Shown here piece after piece: positions 44,864 through 54,463 of a DNA stretch of 64,000 nt. Source of the DNA: Pseudoalteromonas sp. NC201 (GTDB lineage: Bacteria > Pseudomonadota > Gammaproteobacteria > Enterobacterales > Alteromonadaceae); NCBI RefSeq assembly GCF_002850255.1, contig NZ_CP022523.1, forward strand, positions 568,486 to 632,485. Direction: 5' to 3'. Numbering within the stretch: position 1 is the stretch's first letter; every line of letters begins with the position of its first letter. The position numbers and the translations under genes are program-made. Under the pieces are notes generated by a model that was not told where the DNA came from, searched no databases, and worked only from the letters and a program-made list of their open reading frames with translations.

Positions 44864-47014
44864 TTAGAAATTAGTACCTATAGTGAGGCCTATGGTTCTC
44901 GGGTTTCCTGCTTCTGCCGTGACACCGAAACCAAAGTTAAATTCAACTTTTGAGTAATATTCATCAAGCGCATTCTTCACCCATAAGTGCGCGTACCAGC
45001 TTTCGCTTTCAAGTCCTACTTTGGCATTTAAAAGGTGATATGCAGATTGCTTCATTTGGTTACCTGCATCAAAGTAGTGATCGCCCATATAAATGTTTTC
45101 TAACTGTGTGAATAAGGTGAAGTCGCTGTTGAGTTCTGTACGATTGCTAATGGACAGGTTGGCACTGATCTTAGGCGTGTTTGGTAAACGATTATCGGAA
45201 TAATCTTCTATTGCACCAGTTGCAAAGTTCACACTTTCATACTCGCTATAAGTGGCGTCAACATAACTACTTGAGAAGCCAATGGTCCAATCCGGGTGAG
45301 GCTGGTAGCGCGACTCAAATTCAACACCCCGGCTGGTACTTTCGCCTGCGTTATCAGTGATAATAGTTGTGTTTTCTAACATCTGTTGCACTTGTTGGTC
45401 GTCTAAAGAAACGTAAAATGCAGTGATTGAAAAGCTCAGTTGGTTTTCTAGCGCTAGTGCTTTATAGGCGATTTCATAGTTATTACTGTATTCAGGCTCA
45501 AAGCTAGGCTTGCTTAAGTTGGGATATAAAGTGTCAAATCCTCCTGCTCGGTAACCTTTACTCCAAGACGCGTAAACAAGGTCATTATTGGCAGTTTGAT
45601 AAGAGAGGGCTAATTTGGGTAGAACTTCGCTGAATTCTTCCTTGCCACCGTGTTGCGAGGTTACTCCAGTGGACTGAGAGTCGATGTTAATATCGGCTTC
45701 TCGCTGTTCTTTATGGTAGCGTAACCCTGCAATGACGGTAATATCCTGAGTGATTGCGTAGTCAACCTGGCCAAATACTGCCCAAGCTTGGTCATCTTTC
45801 CCGATAATCGAACGATCAATCATGGGTCCACTACCTGGGTACATAGAGGAGAAGTTTAGATCATTTCTTGTCGTACTCTGGGTATCTGATTGATAGGCAT
45901 AGAACCCGACTAGCCAATGGTAGTCTTCAGTATTTTTAGAGCTCCAACGCATTTCATGGGAGAGCTGATCAAAGTCGTCCTCAGAGTGACTATGGAACTG
46001 ATATCCTGCGTCATTGCCTGTATCTTGATCCGCGGTGTTCAGGTTATCCCAGTCACGCCAGCTTGTGATCGAGATGAAGTTTACATTGTCACCGCTATAA
46101 TCCAGTGTAACCGAAGCCCCCAGTGCATCGCGATCGTCAACTCCTTCAAAATCATGTTCTATGTGATCTGGGTTGGCTTTGATACGCTCAAGTTGTCCCA
46201 TCGCATACGAATCGCCACGAAAACGTTCATAATCCACCACAAAATTGGCTTCAAGATTGTCTGACGCGATCCATCTAAGTTTAGCTCTCGCACTCAGATC
46301 GTCGCGTGCACCAAAGTCTTTATCTAAGTAGGTATTTTCAAGATGTCCATCGGTGTTGTATGCCGAAGCTGATAAGCCGAGAAATAGATTATCCGCAGTC
46401 AAGGGGGTATTCACACCTAATCTAACCCGCTTTGAGCCAAAGTTATCTGCAGAAAAGGCGCCTTTGAACTCCGGCATTTCGTCTGGTTGTTTGGTGATGA
46501 TATTAATAACACCAGCCAGAGAATTGCCCCCATATAGTGTGCCTTGAGGGCCCCTTAGGACCTCAATACGCTCTATATCCACAAGGTCCAAATCAAAAAT
46601 ACTATTGCTACTATAATTCACGCCATCGACGTAAAAACCTATGGTGGGTTCGGTGAATAAACCCGGGCCTATGCCACGAATAAATACATTACTGTCTCTT
46701 CGGCCACCCCAGCTATAAACGTGAACACTCGGGATCGCTTGTCCAAGATCTGTGATTGAATAGGCTTCAGAGTCGACTAGTTCTTGTCCAAAAATAGCCG
46801 TTACGCTAGAAGCAACTTCCATAATATTCACGGTACGCTTTTCAGAAGTAACCTCAATTCGTTCCAAGTCGATATGTTTGGCTTGATCATCAGCAAATAC
46901 TGCTGAAGAGAAAACGCCTAAACTCATTGCTAACAAGGTACGCGAAATGTGATAGTTGAGTTTAGAAGTGGAGAAGAGAGGTTTGGCCTCAGACGTCAGC
47001 TTATAACGAAACAT
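44864..47014 (-). CDS. TonB-dependent siderophore receptor
   Basis: 716 residues, the usual siderophore receptor length. Signal peptide (LAMSLGVFSSAVFA), TonB box (LERIEVTSEKR), plug with VDIERIEVLRGPQGTLYG and NSLAGVINIITKQP, then barrel ending RTIGLTIGTNF. AGGAG lies upstream of the ATG. In the metallophore operon it should import the loaded product of the NRPS genes. Confidence 0.92.
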   Translation of the reverse strand: MFRYKLTSEAKPLFSTSKLNYHISRTLLAMSLGVFSSAVFADDQAKHIDLERIEVTSEKRTVNIMEVASSVTAIFGQELVDSEAYSITDLGQAIPSVHVYSWGGRRDSNVFIRGIGPGLFTEPTIGFYVDGVNYSSNSIFDLDLVDIERIEVLRGPQGTLYGGNSLAGVINIITKQPDEMPEFKGAFSADNFGSKRVRLGVNTPLTADNLFLGLSASAYNTDGHLENTYLDKDFGARDDLSARAKLRWIASDNLEANFVVDYERFRGDSYAMGQLERIKANPDHIEHDFEGVDDRDALGASVTLDYSGDNVNFISITSWRDWDNLNTADQDTGNDAGYQFHSHSEDDFDQLSHEMRWSSKNTEDYHWLVGFYAYQSDTQSTTRNDLNFSSMYPGSGPMIDRSIIGKDDQAWAVFGQVDYAITQDITVIAGLRYHKEQREADINIDSQSTGVTSQHGGKEEFSEVLPKLALSYQTANNDLVYASWSKGYRAGGFDTLYPNLSKPSFEPEYSNNYEIAYKALALENQLSFSITAFYVSLDDQQVQQMLENTTIITDNAGESTSRGVEFESRYQPHPDWTIGFSSSYVDATYSEYESVNFATGAIEDYSDNRLPNTPKISANLSISNRTELNSDFTLFTQLENIYMGDHYFDAGNQMKQSAYHLLNAKVGLESESWYAHLWVKNALDEYYSKVEFNFGFGVTAEAGNPRTIGLTIGTNF

Positions 47015-47239
47015 AGTAAATTAGCTCCTAGTAACAACGAATAGTAGAGTAGTTGGGCATTGAGTTATGCTGCGCTAGAAATGGGTTTTTAGGCTTACTT
47101 CTCGTCAGCGTTGACCATTTGGTCGGCCCTGTTTTTATTGCCCGTTATTGTCTGAATAAGCAAGGAAAGCCACTACCCGAAAACGGCCATTACCCCTCTG
47201 TGCGGTTTTTTTTAAAGGTAGTTAACAAGGCTGATAGTA

Positions 47240-47267
47240 ATTAGGGCGCTTATGTGGCAGCCCTAAT
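47240..47267 (-). terminator. Hairpin after the ABC/M1 operon segment
   Basis: ATTAGGGC, 12-base loop, GCCCTAAT, 17 bp past the permease stop. There is no strong T run, so readthrough to the receptor gene is possible. Confidence 0.4.
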
Positions 47268-47283
47268 CGTTTGTAATGGGGGT

Positions 47284-50200
47284 TTACAGAGATAGATTTT
47301 GCACTTTTGCGTCATGTAGCGTCATTTGGTGAAATAATATATCTAGTTGTTTTTCATGTTTAGGCTGATTTACGGCTTGCAACAGCTTCAGGTACAACTG
47401 TTGTGCCGATATGGGCTGTGAAGCACTCTGCACTCGATAATGTGCTAGGGTATCATTGATCACATTGCTAAATTGCTCATTATCAATGAGCTGTGACACT
47501 TCATAAACAACAAGCTGCGATTTACTTTTGGCGTATGGTTGGTGCGTCAATGCTAAGGCGTTTTTCTCCACACCGGACTCTTTAGTACGTGCTAATAAGT
47601 AGTCATTTTTAATGCTAGCCAATAGTTGTTGTGTTGCTTTGCTACTCAATCTTGATTTGGTCAGCGCAAACCAAGTTGGCACCCCCTCAGACAGTATGGG
47701 GTAACCTGCGGTGTTTGCGATTGCGATATTCTGCCACCAAACCTGAGCAACTGCATCGTGTACGGTGTATTCTAACCAGTCGGAACTGGATGGATCATGA
47801 TAATTGTTTTGCCAAGCGGACATTTCGGGGATAAGCACTAAATTTGCGCTAACCGTTTGTTCTCCCATACCCTGAGGTAACGCTGCTATTTTTAAGCTGT
47901 TGTATGGGTAGGTTCCAAATATTGCTTCGCCTTGTTCAAGTGCATGTTTTGCTCGTTGTATCATGGAATTTAGGATGGTTTCATCGGCGTTAAGGTAAAA
48001 CAGTTCTATGGGAATATCTTGTCCGGTTTTTGCGCTTGTCCATATAGACTGGTGAATTTTGTATCCGGCGCTCACAATGACAGGATCCCAATGACTCGCG
48101 GTCATTGTTTGAAATTCATAGCTGTGGCGCTGTCCTTGTGTTTGGTGTTTCTGTAGATCCCCCGGCGCCACAACTACTTGATTGTTGGGGACGTCAATTT
48201 TTAGTTTATAGGTGAGCAGATCGGCGTCGTCGTGTTGGTACAAGTCTAGTGTTTGTGATTGGCTGAAAAAGTCTGGTGCCAGCGGGTCGAGGTTAAACTT
48301 CTCTCGTAACACGTTGTCTTTGATGATGTTGTTTTTCTCGAACCCAATGGAGGGCCAAAAACTTGCATCAATATAGCTGGCATTTTGTGTCACTTTGCCA
48401 ATGTAATCAGTTGCGTGATTACTATAGCCTTGATATTTGACTGAAGCCGTAAAACTGAGCTGACTTTGTTGCTCATGAATGAGAGGCGTATTCAAGCCCC
48501 AAACCGAGGCATGATGCGCTTTGTCTAAAGCGAGCAGTGAAAGCGCTTGACCAGAAAGTAAGATTTCATCAAAAGCGGTATAGTTGTTGGTGTTGAGTAG
48601 CAACTGCTCGATTGCATTCTGGTGTGAATTAACCAGCGTTAAGTTGGCCGTGTATTGTATAGCGCGCTGATTTGGGTGTAGCGATATGGCAATTTCAGCG
48701 TGGCGAATTTTAGGCTGCGGTTGTGTATCGAATTGCCGGTATTGGTTTTCGTAGTCGGCTTGCACAGCATAACCATCGGCTTGTGTTTCAAATTGACCGT
48801 TAATGATCATCTCTTGATGAATTGAATAGGCTTGATAGCCAAAAACAGTGCCTGACAACAGCATAATAGCCAGTGATCGCGGTGTAACCTTTTGTGGTAA
48901 AGCTATTAATCTTTCTTTAAAAGGTGCAAGCACACCTCGTGTCCACAGCCAGCTACTTAATACTAGCAATACACAATAAAAACTGAGCCAGTAGAGCATA
49001 AGATTGAGATCTCTGATGATAAATTGCTCGGTAGATGCAATTTCGGAAAGTTGAGCAATAGATGGCCATGCCCATAAATACATAAAGTTCTCTATCGCGT
49101 GAGTTTCATTGAATATCGCAGGAGAAATACAGAGCACCACGGCACATACCTGTGCGGCAACTTTAGACTGAAATAGCCCGTAACTAATGATAGCTATAAA
49201 CACGTAAGCGAGCATTAATGGCAGCAAAACGAGCATACTCAAATGCAATAAACTTTGCCAATCAGGGTCAAAATAACCTTTTATAAATTGTGTACCCAAT
49301 AAGCCGGAAATAGGCACTAGCATTAATACGACAGCAACAAAAACAGCGCAGATTATATGGCTTAAAGGAGTTTGCCAATCGGGCGTTGGGCACACAGCGA
49401 CTAGCTGTGCGGTATTTAGCTGGTGGTCTTTGTGGCACTGATCAACTATAAAAAAAGCGGCGGCAAGCATGGTAAAAATCAAACTGGGATAAATTAACAC
49501 GGGAAGCAGCGTGTGCGTTCTTGGCAAAATAGCTGCGCTGCCCTCTATGCCTGGCAAACGGTAGCTTAAACCAGCGATGATCAGCATCAACGAAAGCGTT
49601 AACATTGATAGGTAAAACGCCTTATTAGTAATGATTTGGCGAGCTTGAAGATAACCGGAGTAGGCGCTGAATTTAAGCCAGTAGACTGTGGCTTTATTGG
49701 TTATCAAGGTTAATGGGTTCATATTTAGTTTGCTTGAACTGTGCGTGTGTTGTTGCGCTTTTGCAACGGGTTTTGCTGAGGCTTTTTTGTTGTTACTGAT
49801 TCTAAATTTCGTTAAATCGAAGCGCCACCATGCAAATGCCAGCAAAGACAATGCGAGCGTTAAGTAGAGCAAACGATTGTAAAGTAATGCACTCTCTAAG
49901 TTCAAAAACTGGGTCATTCTTTGCTGTGCGGTCCAGTAAAAGATTTGCCCTTCAACTGTAACCTTACCCAATGGATCAACAATTTGCAGCCAAGGAGCTT
50001 GTGGTGCGCCATCACCAAACAAAGCGGTGATAATGACAAACGAGCCAACGGCTATCATCATCGCTGCATAAGCTGGTGTAGCGCGTCCAGTGAGTGCCGT
50101 GAGCGCAAACGGAATAGCGGTATAAACAATGCAAGCTGGGAGTACCCAAAGCAGTATAGCGTGTAAAATATGGGGCCATGAAGTTGCTATAAAATCACTA

Positions 50201-50613
50201 TCTGGGTAGAGTCCAAAGAGGCTTGAGATCAGAGGTAAAGTCACCATGGCGATGACAACTGAGCTCATGACTAACAGCACAATAGCTAAACTCGCTAAAT
50301 ATTTACCGATAAAATAGTGTTTGCTATTGATATCAAAACTATATAAATAGTCTGCAGTTTTAGAATTAAGATCCCTGAGTAATGTTGGGACTACCAGTGC
50401 GCTACCCACCGTGGCAGCCCAAAATGTGTAGTACATAAACAAGTAGTAGATTGCATATGGCGAGTTGCGTGCAACCCTGCCACTTTGCATGAGAGTATCC
50501 CATTCACCGCCTAACATTTCTCGGTAGCCCATGGCTATCATGGCTATTAAACAACCCCAAGTGGCTACGGAGCGTAGTCGATATTTTAACTCAAACAAAA
50601 AACTGGTGAACAT
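47284..50613 (-). CDS. ABC-2 type permease fused to a degenerate M1 aminopeptidase domain
   Basis: 1109 residues. About the first 600 residues contain some twelve membrane helices of an ABC-2 permease, in two sets. The rest is a periplasmic M1 peptidase-like domain. The zinc motif HExxH is lost: the region reads VHDAVAQVWWQN near residue 952 where active enzymes have HExxHQWWGN. GAMEN is replaced by GMGEQ, while the third-ligand Glu (ILSEGVPTW) remains. It is therefore likely a non-catalytic binding domain. The paired ATPase is the next upstream gene (9-bp gap). In this operon a role in metallophore export, trafficking or processing is inferred. Confidence 0.85.
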   Translation of the reverse strand: MFTSFLFELKYRLRSVATWGCLIAMIAMGYREMLGGEWDTLMQSGRVARNSPYAIYYLFMYYTFWAATVGSALVVPTLLRDLNSKTADYLYSFDINSKHYFIGKYLASLAIVLLVMSSVVIAMVTLPLISSLFGLYPDSDFIATSWPHILHAILLWVLPACIVYTAIPFALTALTGRATPAYAAMMIAVGSFVIITALFGDGAPQAPWLQIVDPLGKVTVEGQIFYWTAQQRMTQFLNLESALLYNRLLYLTLALSLLAFAWWRFDLTKFRISNNKKASAKPVAKAQQHTHSSSKLNMNPLTLITNKATVYWLKFSAYSGYLQARQIITNKAFYLSMLTLSLMLIIAGLSYRLPGIEGSAAILPRTHTLLPVLIYPSLIFTMLAAAFFIVDQCHKDHQLNTAQLVAVCPTPDWQTPLSHIICAVFVAVVLMLVPISGLLGTQFIKGYFDPDWQSLLHLSMLVLLPLMLAYVFIAIISYGLFQSKVAAQVCAVVLCISPAIFNETHAIENFMYLWAWPSIAQLSEIASTEQFIIRDLNLMLYWLSFYCVLLVLSSWLWTRGVLAPFKERLIALPQKVTPRSLAIMLLSGTVFGYQAYSIHQEMIINGQFETQADGYAVQADYENQYRQFDTQPQPKIRHAEIAISLHPNQRAIQYTANLTLVNSHQNAIEQLLLNTNNYTAFDEILLSGQALSLLALDKAHHASVWGLNTPLIHEQQSQLSFTASVKYQGYSNHATDYIGKVTQNASYIDASFWPSIGFEKNNIIKDNVLREKFNLDPLAPDFFSQSQTLDLYQHDDADLLTYKLKIDVPNNQVVVAPGDLQKHQTQGQRHSYEFQTMTASHWDPVIVSAGYKIHQSIWTSAKTGQDIPIELFYLNADETILNSMIQRAKHALEQGEAIFGTYPYNSLKIAALPQGMGEQTVSANLVLIPEMSAWQNNYHDPSSSDWLEYTVHDAVAQVWWQNIAIANTAGYPILSEGVPTWFALTKSRLSSKATQQLLASIKNDYLLARTKESGVEKNALALTHQPYAKSKSQLVVYEVSQLIDNEQFSNVINDTLAHYRVQSASQPISAQQLYLKLLQAVNQPKHEKQLDILFHQMTLHDAKVQNLSL

Positions 50614-50622
50614 ACATGCTCC

Positions 50623-51498
50623 TTAAACCGCAAGTTCAGGGACGTAGCTGAAGTAAAAGTCTTCTAGGTCCGCAGTGCTTTGAATAAAGTTTGCGGTGGG
50701 TGCGGTGTCGCTTTGGATAGTGGCTTGGATGTTGCCTTTAACAATACGTGTCGAAATCACTTTGTAATTGTCTCGTAGTGTTTTCAACTCATTTCTTGAT
50801 ACTGATTTGTGCCAAATCTGGTGCTCTATTGAGGCGACGAGCTCATCGGGCTTGCCGCGTGCTAGTAGAGTTCCTCGGTTGAGGATCCCCATATCATCAC
50901 AAAGGTTGGTGACGTCTCCTACAATATGTGTGGAGAGGATCACAATGGCACTGTCAGTGAGTTGGTGCAAAATACTATAAAAGCGGTTGCGCTCTGCTGG
51001 GTCTAGTCCCGCGGTTGGTTCATCAACAATGATGACCTTAGGGTTGGTCAATAAAACTTGCGCTATACCAAACCGCTGGCGCATGCCACCTGAGTATGTA
51101 TCTACCGCTTTATGACAATGCTCTGTGAGGTTAACCAGCTCCAACAATTCATTAATTCGACTTTTTCGTTCCTTGGCATTGTGAATACCCTTTAAACGAG
51201 CGAAATAGTCCAGCATATCGGTGGCGGATGCATTTGCATAAACACCAAAATCCTGAGGCAAGTAGCCCAGTTGACGACGGAACTCAGCAGGGTTTGTGAA
51301 GATATCTTGCCCATCAAAATATATTTTGCCACTGTCGGGCGTTTGTAGGGTGGCAATGGTGCGCATAATACTGCTTTTACCAGCTCCGTTGGGACCAAGC
51401 AGGCCGAACATGCCCTTGCTTATGGTTAAATTGATATCTTTTAGTGCGTGAACACCGTTTGCATACGTTTTTGATACGTCACGAATTTCTAATTCCAT
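50623..51498 (-). CDS. ABC transporter ATP-binding protein (ABC-2 type)
   Basis: 291 residues. Walker A LLGPNGAGKSSIM, Q-loop LGYLPQDFGVYA, signature YSGGMRQRFGIA, Walker B VIIVDEPTAGLDP and H-loop ILSTHIVGD are intact. The C-terminal ~75 residues are the tail usual for exporter-type ATPases. It pairs with the fused permease/M1 protein 9 bp downstream and lies 23 bp after the ferric-siderophore ATPase gene. Confidence 0.93.
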   Translation of the reverse strand: MELEIRDVSKTYANGVHALKDINLTISKGMFGLLGPNGAGKSSIMRTIATLQTPDSGKIYFDGQDIFTNPAEFRRQLGYLPQDFGVYANASATDMLDYFARLKGIHNAKERKSRINELLELVNLTEHCHKAVDTYSGGMRQRFGIAQVLLTNPKVIIVDEPTAGLDPAERNRFYSILHQLTDSAIVILSTHIVGDVTNLCDDMGILNRGTLLARGKPDELVASIEHQIWHKSVSRNELKTLRDNYKVISTRIVKGNIQATIQSDTAPTANFIQSTADLEDFYFSYVPELAV

Positions 51499-51521
51499 TT
51501 CATTAGCTTCTGTTGTTGATT

Positions 51522-52352
51522 TTAGATTGCGACACTGCGCAGTGGCGCCGCTGAATTAGAGGTAAATTGATCCTCTGTTCCAAGTGGCAAGCACAGCGGC
51601 TTAGTTATCTGGCCATAGCACTGAGACACAATTGCAACATCAATGTTGAACAGCCGTTTAATGATTTGCTCTGTGACGACTTGTTGCGGTGTGCCATCAG
51701 CTATTATCGAGCCATTGTTAAGAGCGATAATTCGGTCACTGAATTGACTGGCTTGATTGATATCGTGTAGCACCATCACAATGGTTTTGTGTTCATGAAT
51801 TTGTAACTGCTTAAGTAATTCTAAAAGCTGAAATTGATGACCTAAGTCTAGATAAGTCGTGGGTTCGTCTAGGAGTAAAATTTCAGATTGCTGTGCCAAG
51901 GCCATTGCTAACCATGCTCTTTGGCGCTCACCACCAGATAAATGCTGTAACGGCTTATGTTGCAACGCGTCAAGTTTGGTCTTTTTGAGCGCCCAAGTAA
52001 TGGCATCCTGATCATGTTGCGATAATGTCTTGAACATTCCCAAATAGGGAAACCGACCATGACCAACAAGCTGTTTAACGAGCATACCACTTGGAGCTTG
52101 TGGACTTTGGCCAAGTAATGCGAGTTTCTTTGCTAGCGTTTTAGGGGACCATTGGTGAAGCGGCTGTTGCTCCAAAGAGATAGTCCCTTGCTGCGGTTGA
52201 ATGAGTCCGCCAAGTAGTTTAAGTAAGGTGGACTTACCACTGCCATTTGGACCAACAATTGCGGTGATCTGATGACGTGCAATAGAGACCGACAAGTCTT
52301 TTAGCACCGGCCTATGTTGATAATGTAAGGTTATTTGATCTGCATTTAACAT
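51522..52352 (-). CDS. FecE/FepC-type iron-siderophore ABC ATP-binding protein
   Basis: 276 residues. Walker A IVGPNGSGKSTLLKLL, signature HLSGGERQRAWLAMALAQ, Walker B ILLLDEPTTYLDL and switch VMVLHDINQASQFSD are typical of the FepC/FhuC/BtuD group. It energises import through the two FecCD permeases upstream (8-bp gap). Confidence 0.94.
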   Translation of the reverse strand: MLNADQITLHYQHRPVLKDLSVSIARHQITAIVGPNGSGKSTLLKLLGGLIQPQQGTISLEQQPLHQWSPKTLAKKLALLGQSPQAPSGMLVKQLVGHGRFPYLGMFKTLSQHDQDAITWALKKTKLDALQHKPLQHLSGGERQRAWLAMALAQQSEILLLDEPTTYLDLGHQFQLLELLKQLQIHEHKTIVMVLHDINQASQFSDRIIALNNGSIIADGTPQQVVTEQIIKRLFNIDVAIVSQCYGQITKPLCLPLGTEDQFTSNSAAPLRSVAI

Positions 52353-52360
52353 GATAAATC

Positions 52361-53434
52361 CTAATTTTGGCGGCGGATCAATAACAGCAAGATGGGAATG
52401 CCCATCAAGGTGGTTAGCGTGCCTGTGGGGATCTCCAAAGGAGAGATGAGCGTTCGGCTTGCAATGTCTGCCGCCAGCGTTAATGAAGCCCCAGCTAACA
52501 TACAGACCACCATCAGGTGGGGGAGGCTGGTACCTAAGCCGAGTCGGTTAAGTAGCACTTTGGCAAAGTGTGGCACAATTAAACCAACGAATCCGAGTGG
52601 ACCCGTGATTGCGGTGGCACTGGCCGCCAGTGCTACCGCAATCAATAAGCTGATTAAACGCCACCTAGTGACGTTTAGCCCTAAAGTTCGTGCGGCATCG
52701 CTATCTAATTGCAGTATCGACAAATACTTTAATAATGCGAAGCAAATAAGCACGCCAACAAATGTCCAAGGAAGAAGCAAAAACAATTGGCTAAAGTCCC
52801 TGCCATACAGGCTACCTGCTAACCAAATCAAACTGGTTTCTGTACGATTCCCTCCCCATGCCAAAATGGCCCACATAACTAAAGCATTCAATATTGCGCC
52901 TATCGCCACTCCGTTAAGTGCCAATTGATTAGGCTGTAGCTGCTGTCGCCAACTAAGTTTCAACACCAAAGCCGTGGCTAGTACCCCACCGAGCAATGCT
53001 ACAGCGGGAAGCCAAGCAAAGTTAAAATTGAAATCACTGAAGCCGAATACATGAAGTTGAATATAATCCACTACAAGTAAACAAAGTACGATAGCTAAAC
53101 TCGCGCCACCATTGACTCCCAATATACTAGGGTCGGCAAGAGGATTGCGGATCACGGCCTGTAAAATTAGTCCTGCCAGCGCAAAATGGATCCCAACCAC
53201 CATGGCTAACAATGAGCGAGGTAAACGCAGCTGCCAAAGAATATTCGAATCACTATTTTGTGGTATTGAGGAAATCAGTATCTGCCAAACAGATTGCATC
53301 GACAGTGGTACAGACCCCATACTTAGCGCGGTAAAAAATAAGCAAATAAGTAGCGCGATGAGTGAGATTAATAAACCATAGAAAGGCCAAGGCTTAATTT
53401 CTCGGCAAGCGGATATAGTCATTGTTCGATTCAT
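52361..53434 (-). CDS. FecCD-family siderophore ABC permease, second subunit
   Basis: 357 residues and about nine membrane helices. Family segments: ADPSILGVNGGASLAIVLCL, GPLGFVGLIVPHFAKVLL and EIPTGTLTTLMGIPILLLLI. The ATG at 53434 overlaps the upstream stop (ATGA), which settles the start against the longer frame to 53500. It forms a heterodimer with the first permease. Confidence 0.93.
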   Translation of the reverse strand: MNRTMTISACREIKPWPFYGLLISLIALLICLFFTALSMGSVPLSMQSVWQILISSIPQNSDSNILWQLRLPRSLLAMVVGIHFALAGLILQAVIRNPLADPSILGVNGGASLAIVLCLLVVDYIQLHVFGFSDFNFNFAWLPAVALLGGVLATALVLKLSWRQQLQPNQLALNGVAIGAILNALVMWAILAWGGNRTETSLIWLAGSLYGRDFSQLFLLLPWTFVGVLICFALLKYLSILQLDSDAARTLGLNVTRWRLISLLIAVALAASATAITGPLGFVGLIVPHFAKVLLNRLGLGTSLPHLMVVCMLAGASLTLAADIASRTLISPLEIPTGTLTTLMGIPILLLLIRRQN

Positions 53435-54444
53435 ATAGACGCCTGCTGATAGCGAGATTGGATGAGCCAAACTAAGCTTGGTCCGCCAAACAGCACGCAT
53501 AGTATACCCACAGGGATCTCCTGATAATTTGCCAGTAAGTCGGACATACTGACAAGCACAGCACCGCTTAGCGCGCTGCCAAATAAGACATAGCGGTACT
53601 CATAAGCCAAGTGCTTGGGCAGTAAAGTGCGGCACAAGTGAGGAGCAACCAGCCCCACAAAAGCGATGGGGCCCGTAACAGCCACGGTGGCAGATGTTAG
53701 CACAACGGCAACGGTGAGCGTTTGAATACGCCAGCGTTTTACACTTCCCCCAATACTGTTTACGACATCGCTATCGAGTTGTAAAACGGTGAGCGGACGG
53801 GCTAAAAGTGCACATAAAATAAGACCGAGTAATGCGATAGGAGCTAATAACGAGACATGTTGCCAAGTGCGATTTGCAACGCTGCCAAGCAACCAATAAA
53901 ACAGCCCTCTAGTGTCAGTGCTTACCGAGATTAATAGCAAAGTTGTTGCGGCGGCGCAAAACAGAGAAACGCATAAACCAGATAGAATAAGATTCACAGG
54001 CTCTAGTTTTTGCTTCCAAGAAAGCCATAGTGTGACTGACATCGCTAAAGCACCGCCAAATATACCCGCTATAAATTGGAAGTAGGTACTTAAACCGGTA
54101 AAAGTGAGGACCAGTACAATAGCCAATGCGGCTCCAGAAGAGACGCCGACGAGGCTTGGGGATGCGAGCTCATTTTGTGTTACTGCCTGAATAATGGCTC
54201 CTGCTATGCCAAGTGTTGTACCTGCAATGATAGCCAATGTTAGACGAGGTAGTCTCAGCTCCCAAACGACAAAACTAGCTTGTGACTTTGACGGGTTAAT
54301 AAGTACTGACCAAACTTCTTTTAATGTGAGCTGATAGTCGCCGATTGTTAAAGACAGCAGTAGGCTGAGTAGTAACATACATACGCCGATTAGATATAAG
54401 CCAGTGGGCGTTGTAGCGAAGCGAGGTCTCTCTGAGTTAATCAT
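53431..54444 (-). CDS. FecCD-family siderophore ABC permease, first subunit
   Basis: 337 residues with about nine membrane helices. ELASPSLVGVSSGAALAIVL, GPIAFVGLVAPHLCRTLL and EIPVGILCVLFGGPSLVWLI are characteristic of the FepD/FecC family. It is coupled to the next permease by a 4-bp overlap and follows the binding protein gene by 19 bp. Confidence 0.93.
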   Translation of the reverse strand: MINSERPRFATTPTGLYLIGVCMLLLSLLLSLTIGDYQLTLKEVWSVLINPSKSQASFVVWELRLPRLTLAIIAGTTLGIAGAIIQAVTQNELASPSLVGVSSGAALAIVLVLTFTGLSTYFQFIAGIFGGALAMSVTLWLSWKQKLEPVNLILSGLCVSLFCAAATTLLLISVSTDTRGLFYWLLGSVANRTWQHVSLLAPIALLGLILCALLARPLTVLQLDSDVVNSIGGSVKRWRIQTLTVAVVLTSATVAVTGPIAFVGLVAPHLCRTLLPKHLAYEYRYVLFGSALSGAVLVSMSDLLANYQEIPVGILCVLFGGPSLVWLIQSRYQQASI

Positions 54445-54463
54445 AGCGTGCTTACATTACCTG

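Noticed and set aside
47053..47244. 63-residue frame between the receptor and the permease
   Set aside because: No ribosome binding site or family resemblance, and it lies in the receptor promoter region.
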